Part shown: in pieces, positions 57,662 to 64,000 of the stretch
Layout of the letters: every line of letters begins with the position of its first letter
How positions within the stretch are numbered: position 1 is the stretch's first letter
NCBI RefSeq assembly: GCF_001752395.1
Contig: NZ_MKEK01000001.1
Span: 3,203,509-3,267,508 of the forward strand
Direction of reading: 5' to 3'
DNA length: 64,000 nt
Source: Rheinheimera salexigens
Lineage (GTDB): Bacteria > Pseudomonadota > Gammaproteobacteria > Enterobacterales > Alteromonadaceae
The notes under the pieces: model-generated
What the model saw: only the letters and a program-made list of their open reading frames with translations
Databases searched by the model: none
Told to the model about the DNA's origin: nothing
Position numbers and translations under genes: made by a program

Positions 57662-57832
57662 ATGAAAATAAAAAATAATAGTTTACTAAGATTAAAACGC
57701 CGCCGTCAATCTCATGTTGCTGCCAATAGACGTAAAGTAAAACGGCATATCAGTGTTATAAAAAGTCATCAACGCCGTCAGCATTATTACGGCTTTATTC
57801 GCCAGCGCGTTGCTGCAGACGCGCCGCTTTAA
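57662..57832 (+). CDS. Possible 56-residue strongly basic protein
   Basis: ATG at 57662 with GGAAG upstream encodes a peptide rich in Arg, Lys and His: MKIKNNSLLRLKRRRQSHVA, then ANRRKVKRHISVIKSHQRRQ and a tail ending ADAPL. It sits 15 bp after mltF and overlaps the convergent tadA 3' end by 38 bp. Composition resembles small ribosome-associated or nucleic-acid-binding proteins, but no family is recognised; it may be a chance frame. Confidence 0.35.
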   Translation: MKIKNNSLLRLKRRRQSHVAANRRKVKRHISVIKSHQRRQHYYGFIRQRVAADAPL

Positions 57833-58283
57833 TCTCGGCTCTTCGGCGGCGAAAAAAAGCAGATAATTGCTCGGCACATGCCGAGGCTAACACACCCGAT
57901 ACGACTTCAAGCTGATGATTAAATTCTGCTTGGCGCACAATATTCAATACTGAACCCGCGGCACCCGTTTTTAGGTCATTAGCCCCAAACACTAAACGCT
58001 TAATTCGACTATGCACCATTAAGCCTGCACACATGCTGCATGGCTCAAGGGTGATATAAAGTGTGCAATCAAGTAGTCGATAATTATTTAACGCCTTTGC
58101 TCCTTCTCGTATCGCTTGCATCTCGGCATGCGCTGACGGATCTTGGCTGCTAATCATTTGATTCCAGCCCTCTGCAATTAATTGATTATCTTTTACTAAT
58201 ACTGCCCCAACAGGCACTTCACCTTGTGCTTCGGCTTTAGCGGCTAAGCCTATGGCTAGCTGCATCCAATCTTCATCGGTCAT
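57795..58283 (-). CDS. tadA: tRNA-specific adenosine deaminase TadA
   Basis: Converts A34 to inosine in tRNA-Arg(ACG). It is 162 residues long. The zinc site is in PSAHAEMQAIREGAKAL (His, catalytic Glu) and LEPCSMCAGLMVHSRI (two Cys). The C-terminal helix is basic (FRRRRAEIKAARLQQ), usual for tRNA contact. It is convergent with mltF. Confidence 0.96.
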   Translation of the reverse strand: MTDEDWMQLAIGLAAKAEAQGEVPVGAVLVKDNQLIAEGWNQMISSQDPSAHAEMQAIREGAKALNNYRLLDCTLYITLEPCSMCAGLMVHSRIKRLVFGANDLKTGAAGSVLNIVRQAEFNHQLEVVSGVLASACAEQLSAFFRRRRAEIKAARLQQRAGE

Positions 58284-58508
58284 AATGGCTTACAATTAAT
58301 GGCTAGACGTTAACCTTAGTTTACCACTATATTTTAGTGAGTCTGGCTAAAGTTTTGTTTAATTATACTATCAAGATATTTTGCACAAACCTAAGCTATT
58401 GATTATTAATGCAATATAAATGTGGCATTGGCTTTGCTTTAGTTATGCTTAGTTATGTTTTAGTGATGCTTGAATTACTGTTTATTTCGTTATCAAGGAG
58501 AAAACCTC

Positions 58509-58724
58509 ATGGGACCATTTGAAATTGCCGCCATTGCTATTATTGGTGGTTTAGCTTATTCAGCGTATGAAGTGCATAGTAAAAATAAAAACAAAGTTAG
58601 CAGCAAAGATGTTGATGATTTAAAGCTTGAACTTAATAACGTTAAACAACGAGTCGCTACATTAGAAAGTATTGTTACTGATAAATCGTACCAACTAAAA
58701 GAACAAATCGATCGTTTAAAGTAA
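58509..58724 (+). CDS. Small membrane-anchored coiled-coil protein
   Basis: A 71-residue protein: N-terminal helix GPFEIAAIAIIGGLAYSAYE and a C-terminal coiled coil (DDLKLELNNVKQRVATLESI) with repeated Leu spacing. AAGGAG precedes the ATG at 58509; the frame opens at 58470 but that start is unsupported. The layout recalls PspB-type regulators of the phage-shock system, though the sequence is not clearly PspB and no psp genes are near. Function unknown. Confidence 0.75.
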   Translation: MGPFEIAAIAIIGGLAYSAYEVHSKNKNKVSSKDVDDLKLELNNVKQRVATLESIVTDKSYQLKEQIDRLK

Positions 58725-58781
58725 CTAACTATTACAGTAATGAACTTGCCGTAGCCCCAAATGGCAGTTTTATAGCAATGT

Positions 58782-58811
58782 GGCAGTTATATACCGATAT
58801 GGTACACTGCC
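58782..58811. promoter_or_regulatory. Candidate operator upstream of the zur-like gene
   Basis: GGCAGT (58782-58787) with ACTGCC (58806-58811) encloses TACC-GATAT-GGTA (58792-58804): a nested inverted repeat 25 bp before the start of a Fur-family regulator. It is not a good match to the known Zur consensus, apart from a GTTATATA half. Autoregulation is a plausible guess. Confidence 0.4.
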
Positions 58812-58835
58812 GATAATTGCTACTTGGAGCTATAT

Positions 58836-59276
58836 ATGCATACAGAGTCTTTGGTTTCTCGTGCTCGCACGGTGTGTCAAAATAATGGAGCCCGCTTTAC
58901 CTCTATTCGAGAGAAAGTGTTTCGTTTATTGGCAAAAATTGATGGCGGTATCGGTGCATATGAATTACTTGAACAACTAAAGCAAACCGAGCCTGCCGCT
59001 AAACCTGCTACCGTCTATAGAGCCTTAGAGTTTTTAACTGAGCAGGGTTTTATTCATAAAATAGAATCCAGCAATGCGTTTTTACTTTGCCATCACTTTG
59101 ATGAACATCATCCGGCACAACTCTTAGTCTGTGATAAATGCGGCAATGTACATGAATTACATTCCGATGTTTTACAACAAGAATTTGATCAGCAAGCTCA
59201 AGCACTGGGCTTTACCATTTCGCACCAAACTATTGAAGCTCATGGTATTTGCAATAAATGTAGTAGCGAAGAATAA
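58836..59276 (+). CDS. zur: Fur family regulator, Zur type
   Basis: A 146-residue Fur-family repressor, most likely zinc-sensing. TSIREKVFRLLAKIDGGIGAY and KPATVYRALEFLTEQGFIHK form the winged helix; LLCHHFDEHHPAQLLVCDKC has the His/Asp/Cys sensing and structural zinc ligands, and GICNKCSSEE is the second Cys pair. ATG at 58836 has GGAG 7 bp upstream; TTG at 58824 is the upstream alternative. If it is Zur, the DUF2796/DUF3299/ABC cluster at 15.5-18.7 kb is a candidate target. Confidence 0.85.
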   Translation: MHTESLVSRARTVCQNNGARFTSIREKVFRLLAKIDGGIGAYELLEQLKQTEPAAKPATVYRALEFLTEQGFIHKIESSNAFLLCHHFDEHHPAQLLVCDKCGNVHELHSDVLQQEFDQQAQALGFTISHQTIEAHGICNKCSSEE

Positions 59277-59362
59277 ATTTTTAACCGCGCTTTATTAGGT
59301 ATCGGCAATGGGCGGTTTTAGCGTATTACTGGTTCAATATAGACTTTCTCTTAGGCTAAGAT

Positions 59363-59827
59363 ATGAATGTAGAATTTATTAACCCTTTTCTGTCCTCATT
59401 AGTAAATGTGCTTAGCACTATGGCAAACACCAAGATTATTCCGGGTAAACCACGAATCAAAAAAGATGAAGTGGCGCGAGGTGATGTATCCGGCCTTATC
59501 GGTATGATCAGTCCGCAAATTAAAGGCTCGTTTTCGATAACGTTTGAAGCCCCGTTAGCAATTGAAGTTATGTTTAGAATGCTTGGCGAACGCCCTGATG
59601 GTATTAATTCAGACGTGACTGATATGGTGGGTGAAATTACCAATATGGTTACCGGCGGTGCTAAGCGTATATTGGCCGATAAAGGTTATGATTTTACCAT
59701 GGCAACACCTGTTGTCGTGTCAGGGAAAGACCACACTATTTCGCATAAATCGGAAGGTGCAAAAATTCTGATGCCGTTTGATTCTGATTTTGGCAAAGTG
59801 CATATTGAAGTTAGCTTTGATAAATAA
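59363..59827 (+). CDS. cheX: CheX-family chemotaxis phosphatase
   Basis: A 154-residue CheC/CheX/FliY-family protein. The catalytic helix motif is DMVGEITNMVTGGAKRIL with Glu and Asn spaced as in CheX, which dephosphorylates CheY-P. GSFSITFEAPLAIEVMFRML precedes it. A single motif copy indicates CheX rather than CheC. No chemotaxis genes are near; targets may be single-domain receivers such as the one at 42685-43080. Confidence 0.85.
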   Translation: MNVEFINPFLSSLVNVLSTMANTKIIPGKPRIKKDEVARGDVSGLIGMISPQIKGSFSITFEAPLAIEVMFRMLGERPDGINSDVTDMVGEITNMVTGGAKRILADKGYDFTMATPVVVSGKDHTISHKSEGAKILMPFDSDFGKVHIEVSFDK

Positions 59828-59906
59828 TCTACAATAAACACCCATCAATATGATCCGTTGTTACTAACTAATACGGTTAGCAACAAGGGATCTTTAGCAA
59901 CAAATA

Positions 59907-60998
59907 CTACTCTGTCTGATTGGCGTAATTAAATTTTATTCGGCGTCTGCTGCTTATGTTGCACAGTAACTCGTATGGGATAGTGCCAATTTTTTCAGCT
60001 AACAACTCAACTGGCAAATTTGGTCCCCAAAATAAGACTTCATCACCCACTTGCACCGCGGCAGCACCAATATCTACCGTTATCATGTCCATAGACACGC
60101 GGCCAACAACAGCAAAACGTTGATTATTAATTAATACCTCGGCTTTATTACCCGCCGCTCGCGGATAGCCATCGCCATAGCCCATAGCGACTACTGCCAC
60201 CCGTGTCGCCTTAGGTGAAGTCCAACTACCGCTATACCCTACCGCATCGCCAGCTGCAACGTCTCGTACGGCGATAACACTGCTGACTAAGCTCATTACC
60301 GGTAGTAAATTATGATCGCGCCCTGTGTGGCCTTGCAGCGGAGAAACACCATAGAGCAATAAACCGGGTCTTACCCAATCCGCATGAGTATCGGGCCGGC
60401 TTAACACCGCAGCCGAATTTGCTAATGAATGCTCTGCCACTAAATCAACGGTAATGCTTTGGAACAAGGCAATTTGAGTCGCTGTCGCATCGCTAGTTAA
60501 ATCATCTGAGTTAGCAAAGTGAGTCATTAAACGCATAGGCCCTTGCACATTGTCGCTTGCGATGAGGCGCTCATACACATCCACATAGTCTGAAGGTAAA
60601 ATACCTAATCTATGCATGCCCGTATCCAGTTTTAACCAAACCGGTACTGGTGTGGAAAGATTGGCCGCCAACAACGCTTCAGCTTGATCAATATGGTGAA
60701 TCACTATTTGTAAATTAGATGCCACCACTTGTTCTAACTCGTCGGCATGAAAAAAGCCTTCTAATAAAACAATCGGTTTGACTATGCCACCGGTACGCAA
60801 TGCTAACGCTTCATCAAGACGTGCGACACCAAACGCATCCACGTCGGGTAAAGCACTGGCGACTTCCAACATGCCATGACCATAAGCATCGGCTTTTAAC
60901 AACGCTAACAATTTACTATTGGGTGCTAATTTTTTCAGTTGCAGATAGTTATGCTGTAACGCCTGCAAATTAATTTGAACCTGAGGTTGGCGGTGCAT
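59907..60998 (-). CDS. alr: Alanine racemase
   Basis: PLP-dependent interconversion of L- and D-alanine for peptidoglycan. It is 363 residues long. The PLP lysine is in LLALLKADAYGHGM; the catalytic Tyr is in AVGYSGSWTSP and the C-terminal signature is VGRVSMDMITVDI. It overlaps dnaB by one base, giving the usual dnaB-alr pair. Confidence 0.96.
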   Translation of the reverse strand: MHRQPQVQINLQALQHNYLQLKKLAPNSKLLALLKADAYGHGMLEVASALPDVDAFGVARLDEALALRTGGIVKPIVLLEGFFHADELEQVVASNLQIVIHHIDQAEALLAANLSTPVPVWLKLDTGMHRLGILPSDYVDVYERLIASDNVQGPMRLMTHFANSDDLTSDATATQIALFQSITVDLVAEHSLANSAAVLSRPDTHADWVRPGLLLYGVSPLQGHTGRDHNLLPVMSLVSSVIAVRDVAAGDAVGYSGSWTSPKATRVAVVAMGYGDGYPRAAGNKAEVLINNQRFAVVGRVSMDMITVDIGAAAVQVGDEVLFWGPNLPVELLAEKIGTIPYELLCNISSRRRIKFNYANQTE

Positions 60999-62386
60999 TA
61001 ATATTCGTCCTCAAAACGTGTACTACCGGCGTAGTTATCAAACCTGGAAAAACGGCCATGGAAGGTTAAGCGCATCCGGCCGATTGGCCCATTACGTTGT
61101 TTACCGATAATAATCTCTGCAGTGCCCTTATCAGGACTATCGTCGTTATAGACTTCATCTCGGTAGATAAACATAATTAAGTCCGCATCTTGCTCAATTG
61201 AACCCGACTCACGTAAATCAGAGTTAATTGGCCGTTTGTCTGAGCGTTGCTCTAGTGAACGGTTAAGCTGAGATAAGGCCACTACCGGCACTTTTAATTC
61301 TTTGGCTAAGGCTTTTAATGAGCGAGAGATTTCGGCAATTTCTAAGGTCCGGTTTTCGCTTAAGCCTGGCACTGTCATTAACTGTAAATAGTCGACCATA
61401 ATCATACTTAAACCACCGTGCTCACGAGCAACACGCCGTGCACGCGATCGTACTTCGGTTGGGGTTAAACCAGAAGCATCGTCGATATACATTTTACCTT
61501 TACTATTTAATAGCTCTATCGCTGACGATAGCCGCGCCCAGTCTTCATCTTCTAACTGCCCCGTACGTACCTTAGTTTGATCGATACGGCCTAGGGACGC
61601 CAAAATACGCATCATAATTTGTTCTGACGGCATCTCTAAACTAAATATTAATACCGGTTTGTCACTGGTAATCGCCGCATGCTCACATAAGTTCATGGCA
61701 AAAGTGGTTTTACCCATTGATGGCCGTGCTGCGACAATTATTAAATCAGAAGGTTGTAAGCCATTAGTCATTTTATCTAGGTCAACATAACCGGTAGACA
61801 CACCTGTTAAGCCACCATCACTTGGATTACGAAACAGCTCATCAATTTTATCGATGGTTTTAGCTAAAATGCTATTAATCGGTTCTGGGCCTTCATTAGC
61901 ATCAGCCCGTTGCTCGGCTATTTTAAACACTTTAGTTTCAGCAAAATCCAGCAACTGCGCACTATTGCGACCTTGCGGATCATAACCTGCATCAGCGATA
62001 TCATGTGCTACAGAGATCATATCTCGCACTACCGCTCGTTCGCGTACTATTACGGCATAAGCCAAAATATTAGCAGCACTAGGGGTGTTTTTTGCAATTT
62101 CGCCTAAATAAGCAAAGCCACCGACATCGTCTAATTTTTGATTAGCTTCCAGCGATTCTGATACGGTAATAATATCTATGGGTTGATTAGCCTCAGCCAA
62201 ACGCCACATAGCATTAAAGATAAAGCGGTGGGCGCGTAAGTAAAAATCTTGCTCTACTACTTTTTCAGCGACTCGGTCCCATGCTTCGTTATCTAGCATT
62301 AAGCCACCGAGCACTGATTGCTCAGCTTCAATAGAATGTGGCGGCATTTTAACCGCAGCAACTTGTTTATCTTTTAGACTACTCAT
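60998..62386 (-). CDS. dnaB: Replicative DNA helicase DnaB
   Basis: Hexameric 5'-3' helicase of 462 residues. Walker A is in IVAARPSMGKTTFAMNL and Walker B in MIMVDYLQLMTV, with the Arg-finger region LKELKVPVVALSQLNRSLEQ. ATG at 62386 (MSSLKDKQVAAVKMP) has AGGTGAT just upstream; the frame is open to 62437 but the added residues are not family-like. No intein is present. Confidence 0.96.
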   Translation of the reverse strand: MSSLKDKQVAAVKMPPHSIEAEQSVLGGLMLDNEAWDRVAEKVVEQDFYLRAHRFIFNAMWRLAEANQPIDIITVSESLEANQKLDDVGGFAYLGEIAKNTPSAANILAYAVIVRERAVVRDMISVAHDIADAGYDPQGRNSAQLLDFAETKVFKIAEQRADANEGPEPINSILAKTIDKIDELFRNPSDGGLTGVSTGYVDLDKMTNGLQPSDLIIVAARPSMGKTTFAMNLCEHAAITSDKPVLIFSLEMPSEQIMMRILASLGRIDQTKVRTGQLEDEDWARLSSAIELLNSKGKMYIDDASGLTPTEVRSRARRVAREHGGLSMIMVDYLQLMTVPGLSENRTLEIAEISRSLKALAKELKVPVVALSQLNRSLEQRSDKRPINSDLRESGSIEQDADLIMFIYRDEVYNDDSPDKGTAEIIIGKQRNGPIGRMRLTFHGRFSRFDNYAGSTRFEDEY

Positions 62387-62523
62387 ATCACCTGTATCAA
62401 TTTGCATTAGACAGCATAATGCTACCCTGCTAAGCACAGAATAAGAAGTAAAGTGGAGGATATTTTTGTATTAGAACGAGCAGAGAAGAAGCGCACTACA
62501 GATGCAGTGCGCTTTAAAGCTTT

Positions 62524-62976
62524 TTACGCTTCAGCAATAACGACTAATTTGATAGTCGCTGTTACTTCTGCGTGTAACTGAACGTCGATATCGTACTCGC
62601 CAGTTTCACGTAAAGTACCGTTTGGTAATTTAACTTCAGCTTTAGTAACACTAACACCGGCTTCTGAGATTGCTTCTGCAATATCACGAGTACCGATAGA
62701 ACCGAACAATTTACCTTCATCACCAGCTTTAGAAGCGATAGTCACTTCTGCTAATTCAGTAAGTTTAGTTGCGCGATCGTTAGCAGCGACTAAATCAGCA
62801 GCTAATTTAGCTTCAAATTCAGCACGACGCTGTTCGAACTTTTCAAGGTTAACTTTAGTTGCTGGAACTGCTTTTCCCTGTGGGAATAAGAAGTTACGAG
62901 CATAACCTGACTTGACCGCTACGTTATCACCTAAACTTCCTAGGTTAGCGACTTTGTCTAATAGAATAATTTGCAT
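62524..62976 (-). CDS. rplI: 50S ribosomal protein L9
   Basis: A 150-residue ribosomal protein starting [20 protein letters not shown], with the long central helix and C-terminal domain ([20 protein letters not shown]) intact. It ends the rpsF-priB-rpsR-rplI operon, 19 bp after rpsR. Confidence 0.98.
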   Translation of the reverse strand: MQIILLDKVANLGSLGDNVAVKSGYARNFLFPQGKAVPATKVNLEKFEQRRAEFEAKLAADLVAANDRATKLTELAEVTIASKAGDEGKLFGSIGTRDIAEAISEAGVSVTKAEVKLPNGTLRETGEYDIDVQLHAEVTATIKLVVIAEA

Positions 62977-62995
62977 TGCTTATACCCCTTTCGTA

Positions 62996-63223
62996 TTAAC
63001 TGTGTGAGTCGCTGTAAGGCAGCAAAGCCAAGTAGCGTGCACGTTTGATAGCGCGAGCTAATTGACGCTGATACTTAGCGCTGGTGCCAGTAATACGACT
63101 AGGTACGATTTTGCCACTTTCTGTAACATAGTTTTTCAGAACGGCGGTATCTTTGTAATCAATCTCTACAGTGCCTTCTGCAGTAAAACGGCAGAATTTA
63201 CGGCGACGGAAAAAACGTGACAT
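62996..63223 (-). CDS. rpsR: 30S ribosomal protein S18
   Basis: A 75-residue protein ([38 protein letters not shown]). The single Cys near the N-terminus is the C+ form pattern reduced to one. It lies in the usual S6-PriB-S18-L9 order. Confidence 0.98.
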   Translation of the reverse strand: MSRFFRRRKFCRFTAEGTVEIDYKDTAVLKNYVTESGKIVPSRITGTSAKYQRQLARAIKRARYLALLPYSDSHS

Positions 63224-63234
63224 TTGTCTGTCTC

Positions 63235-63540
63235 CTAACTTATTTGTTCAATGCGTTGCGCGTGCAGAACCAATCTAGCTTGACCACTGCGGCTTTGATG
63301 ACGGCTTAAAAAACCGGTCACTTTTAGCGTATCACCCAACGTTAATTTTCGAGTTATTTGTTGAAATTCAGTGCCAGTGGCAACCACTTGTATCCGAACA
63401 TAAACCTGCCTTTGTAAGCCGGCTTCATGCTGCATACTGCGATGCTCTAATACTAAAACTGAATGCGGAATTCCCGCTGGACTTTCGCTGTGATCTGGCT
63501 GACGGCATAAGCTACCAACTAGCACGCTGCAATTATCCAT
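63235..63540 (-). CDS. priB: Primosomal replication protein N (PriB)
   Basis: A 101-residue single-stranded-DNA-binding OB-fold protein of the replication restart primosome. Recognised by position between rpsF and rpsR and by [30 protein letters not shown] and [13 protein letters not shown]. The ATG at 63540 is preferred to the upstream TTG. The ribosome-binding site is weak, so translation is probably coupled to rpsF. Confidence 0.9.
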   Translation of the reverse strand: MDNCSVLVGSLCRQPDHSESPAGIPHSVLVLEHRSMQHEAGLQRQVYVRIQVVATGTEFQQITRKLTLGDTLKVTGFLSRHQSRSGQARLVLHAQRIEQIS

Positions 63541-63549
63541 GTACAAATA

Positions 63550-63927
63550 TTACTCTTGGTTTGCTACCGGCTCGTCATTTTCACGAGGAGCACGCTCACG
63601 ACGTTCGTCACGAACCTTTGCCATTGGAGATGGCTCAACTACGGCATCATTAGTGCGCATAATTAGGTTACGTAATACTGCGTCGTTATAGCGGAAGTTA
63701 GTTTCCAGCTCATCAATCACAGTTTGTGGAGCTTCCACGTTCATTAACACATAGTGTGCTTTATGTAACTTTTGGATTGGGTAAGCCAATTGACGACGGC
63801 CCCAATCTTCAAGACGGTGAATAGAACCACCCGCTTCAGTGATCGCGCCAGTGTAGCGCTCGATCATGCCAGGTACTTGTTCACTCTGATCAGGGTGAAC
63901 CATAAAAACGATTTCGTAATGACGCAT
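63550..63927 (-). CDS. rpsF: 30S ribosomal protein S6
   Basis: A 125-residue protein opening [40 protein letters not shown] is the S6 core. The Glu-rich tail ([14 protein letters not shown]) is of the kind modified by RimK glutamylation, ending in Gln-Glu. The ATG is 73 bp from the right edge, so most of the promoter lies outside or in that short stretch. Confidence 0.97.
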   Translation of the reverse strand: MRHYEIVFMVHPDQSEQVPGMIERYTGAITEAGGSIHRLEDWGRRQLAYPIQKLHKAHYVLMNVEAPQTVIDELETNFRYNDAVLRNLIMRTNDAVVEPSPMAKVRDERRERAPRENDEPVANQE

Positions 63928-64000
63928 TGTAGCTCCTTACGGTTAGTAAGCCTCAAAGAACTCGGCCGTGGTTCTCATAGAGGCAAGGAACGATAGTGTA

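Overview
The window is a stretch of gammaproteobacterial chromosome, most like the Alteromonadales/Rheinheimera–Arsukibacterium type. This placement rests on gene order and protein style only, because no database was searched. Conserved blocks include hrcA/nadK–recN–bamE, rnfH–ratA/smpB–ssrA, ribF–ileS–lspA–fkpB–ispH linked to the type IV pilus minor-pilin operon, and rpsF–priB–rpsR–rplI–dnaB–alr. A lone PEP-CTERM-type surface protein and an exosortase-system acyltransferase show that the organism also runs a PEP-CTERM sorting system, although the exosortase itself is outside the window.

Layout. 1–5.5 kb: hrcA (cut by the left edge), nadK, SOS-regulated recN, bamE, rnfH, ratA, smpB and the tmRNA gene ssrA. 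5.46–9.54 kb: a compact integrated element of about 4.06 kb, inserted in the 3' end of ssrA and bounded by 25-bp direct repeats. It carries a P2 gpA-like HUH replication endonuclease, an unknown small protein, an excisionase, a tyrosine integrase and a small membrane protein, with no capsid, packaging or conjugation genes. It also brings its own copy of the tmRNA terminator core. 9.9–15.5 kb: a PEP-CTERM protein gene broken by an in-frame TGA behind a sigma-54-like promoter, a diguanylate cyclase, an Ohr peroxidase, the exosortase-associated acyltransferase and a GAF sensor kinase. 15.5–22.2 kb: an FtsX-type ABC transporter next to DUF3299 and DUF2796 genes (a set reminiscent of zinc-uptake clusters), an MFS carrier, an M28 peptidase, a PII protein and nadE.

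22.3–34.4 kb holds two type IV pilus minor-pilin operons side by side. The canonical one (fimT-pilV-pilW-pilX-pilY1-pilE) lies just downstream of a FimS/AlgR-like two-component pair. The second (pilV-pilW-pilX-mini-PilY-pilE, with a convergent fimT-like gene) has the same gene order, but a 370-residue secreted protein without a von Willebrand domain stands where the roughly 1,080-residue PilY1 should be. This second operon and the ssrA element are the two most unusual things in the window.

34.4–49.2 kb: ispH, a frameshifted fkpB, lspA, ileS, ribF, murJ, rpsT, an ArsR-family regulator with a HlyU-like cysteine pair, a single-domain response regulator, a second M28 peptidase, small membrane proteins, a GNAT, a GhrA-like reductase and a DUF3300 protein. 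49.2–64 kb: an acetyl-CoA hydrolase/transferase fused to a GNAT domain, in an operon with an AcuC-like deacetylase; then purL, mltF, tadA, a zur-like regulator, cheX, alr, dnaB and the rpsF-priB-rpsR-rplI cluster running off the right edge. Coordinates of non-coding sites were read by eye and may be off by one or two bases.
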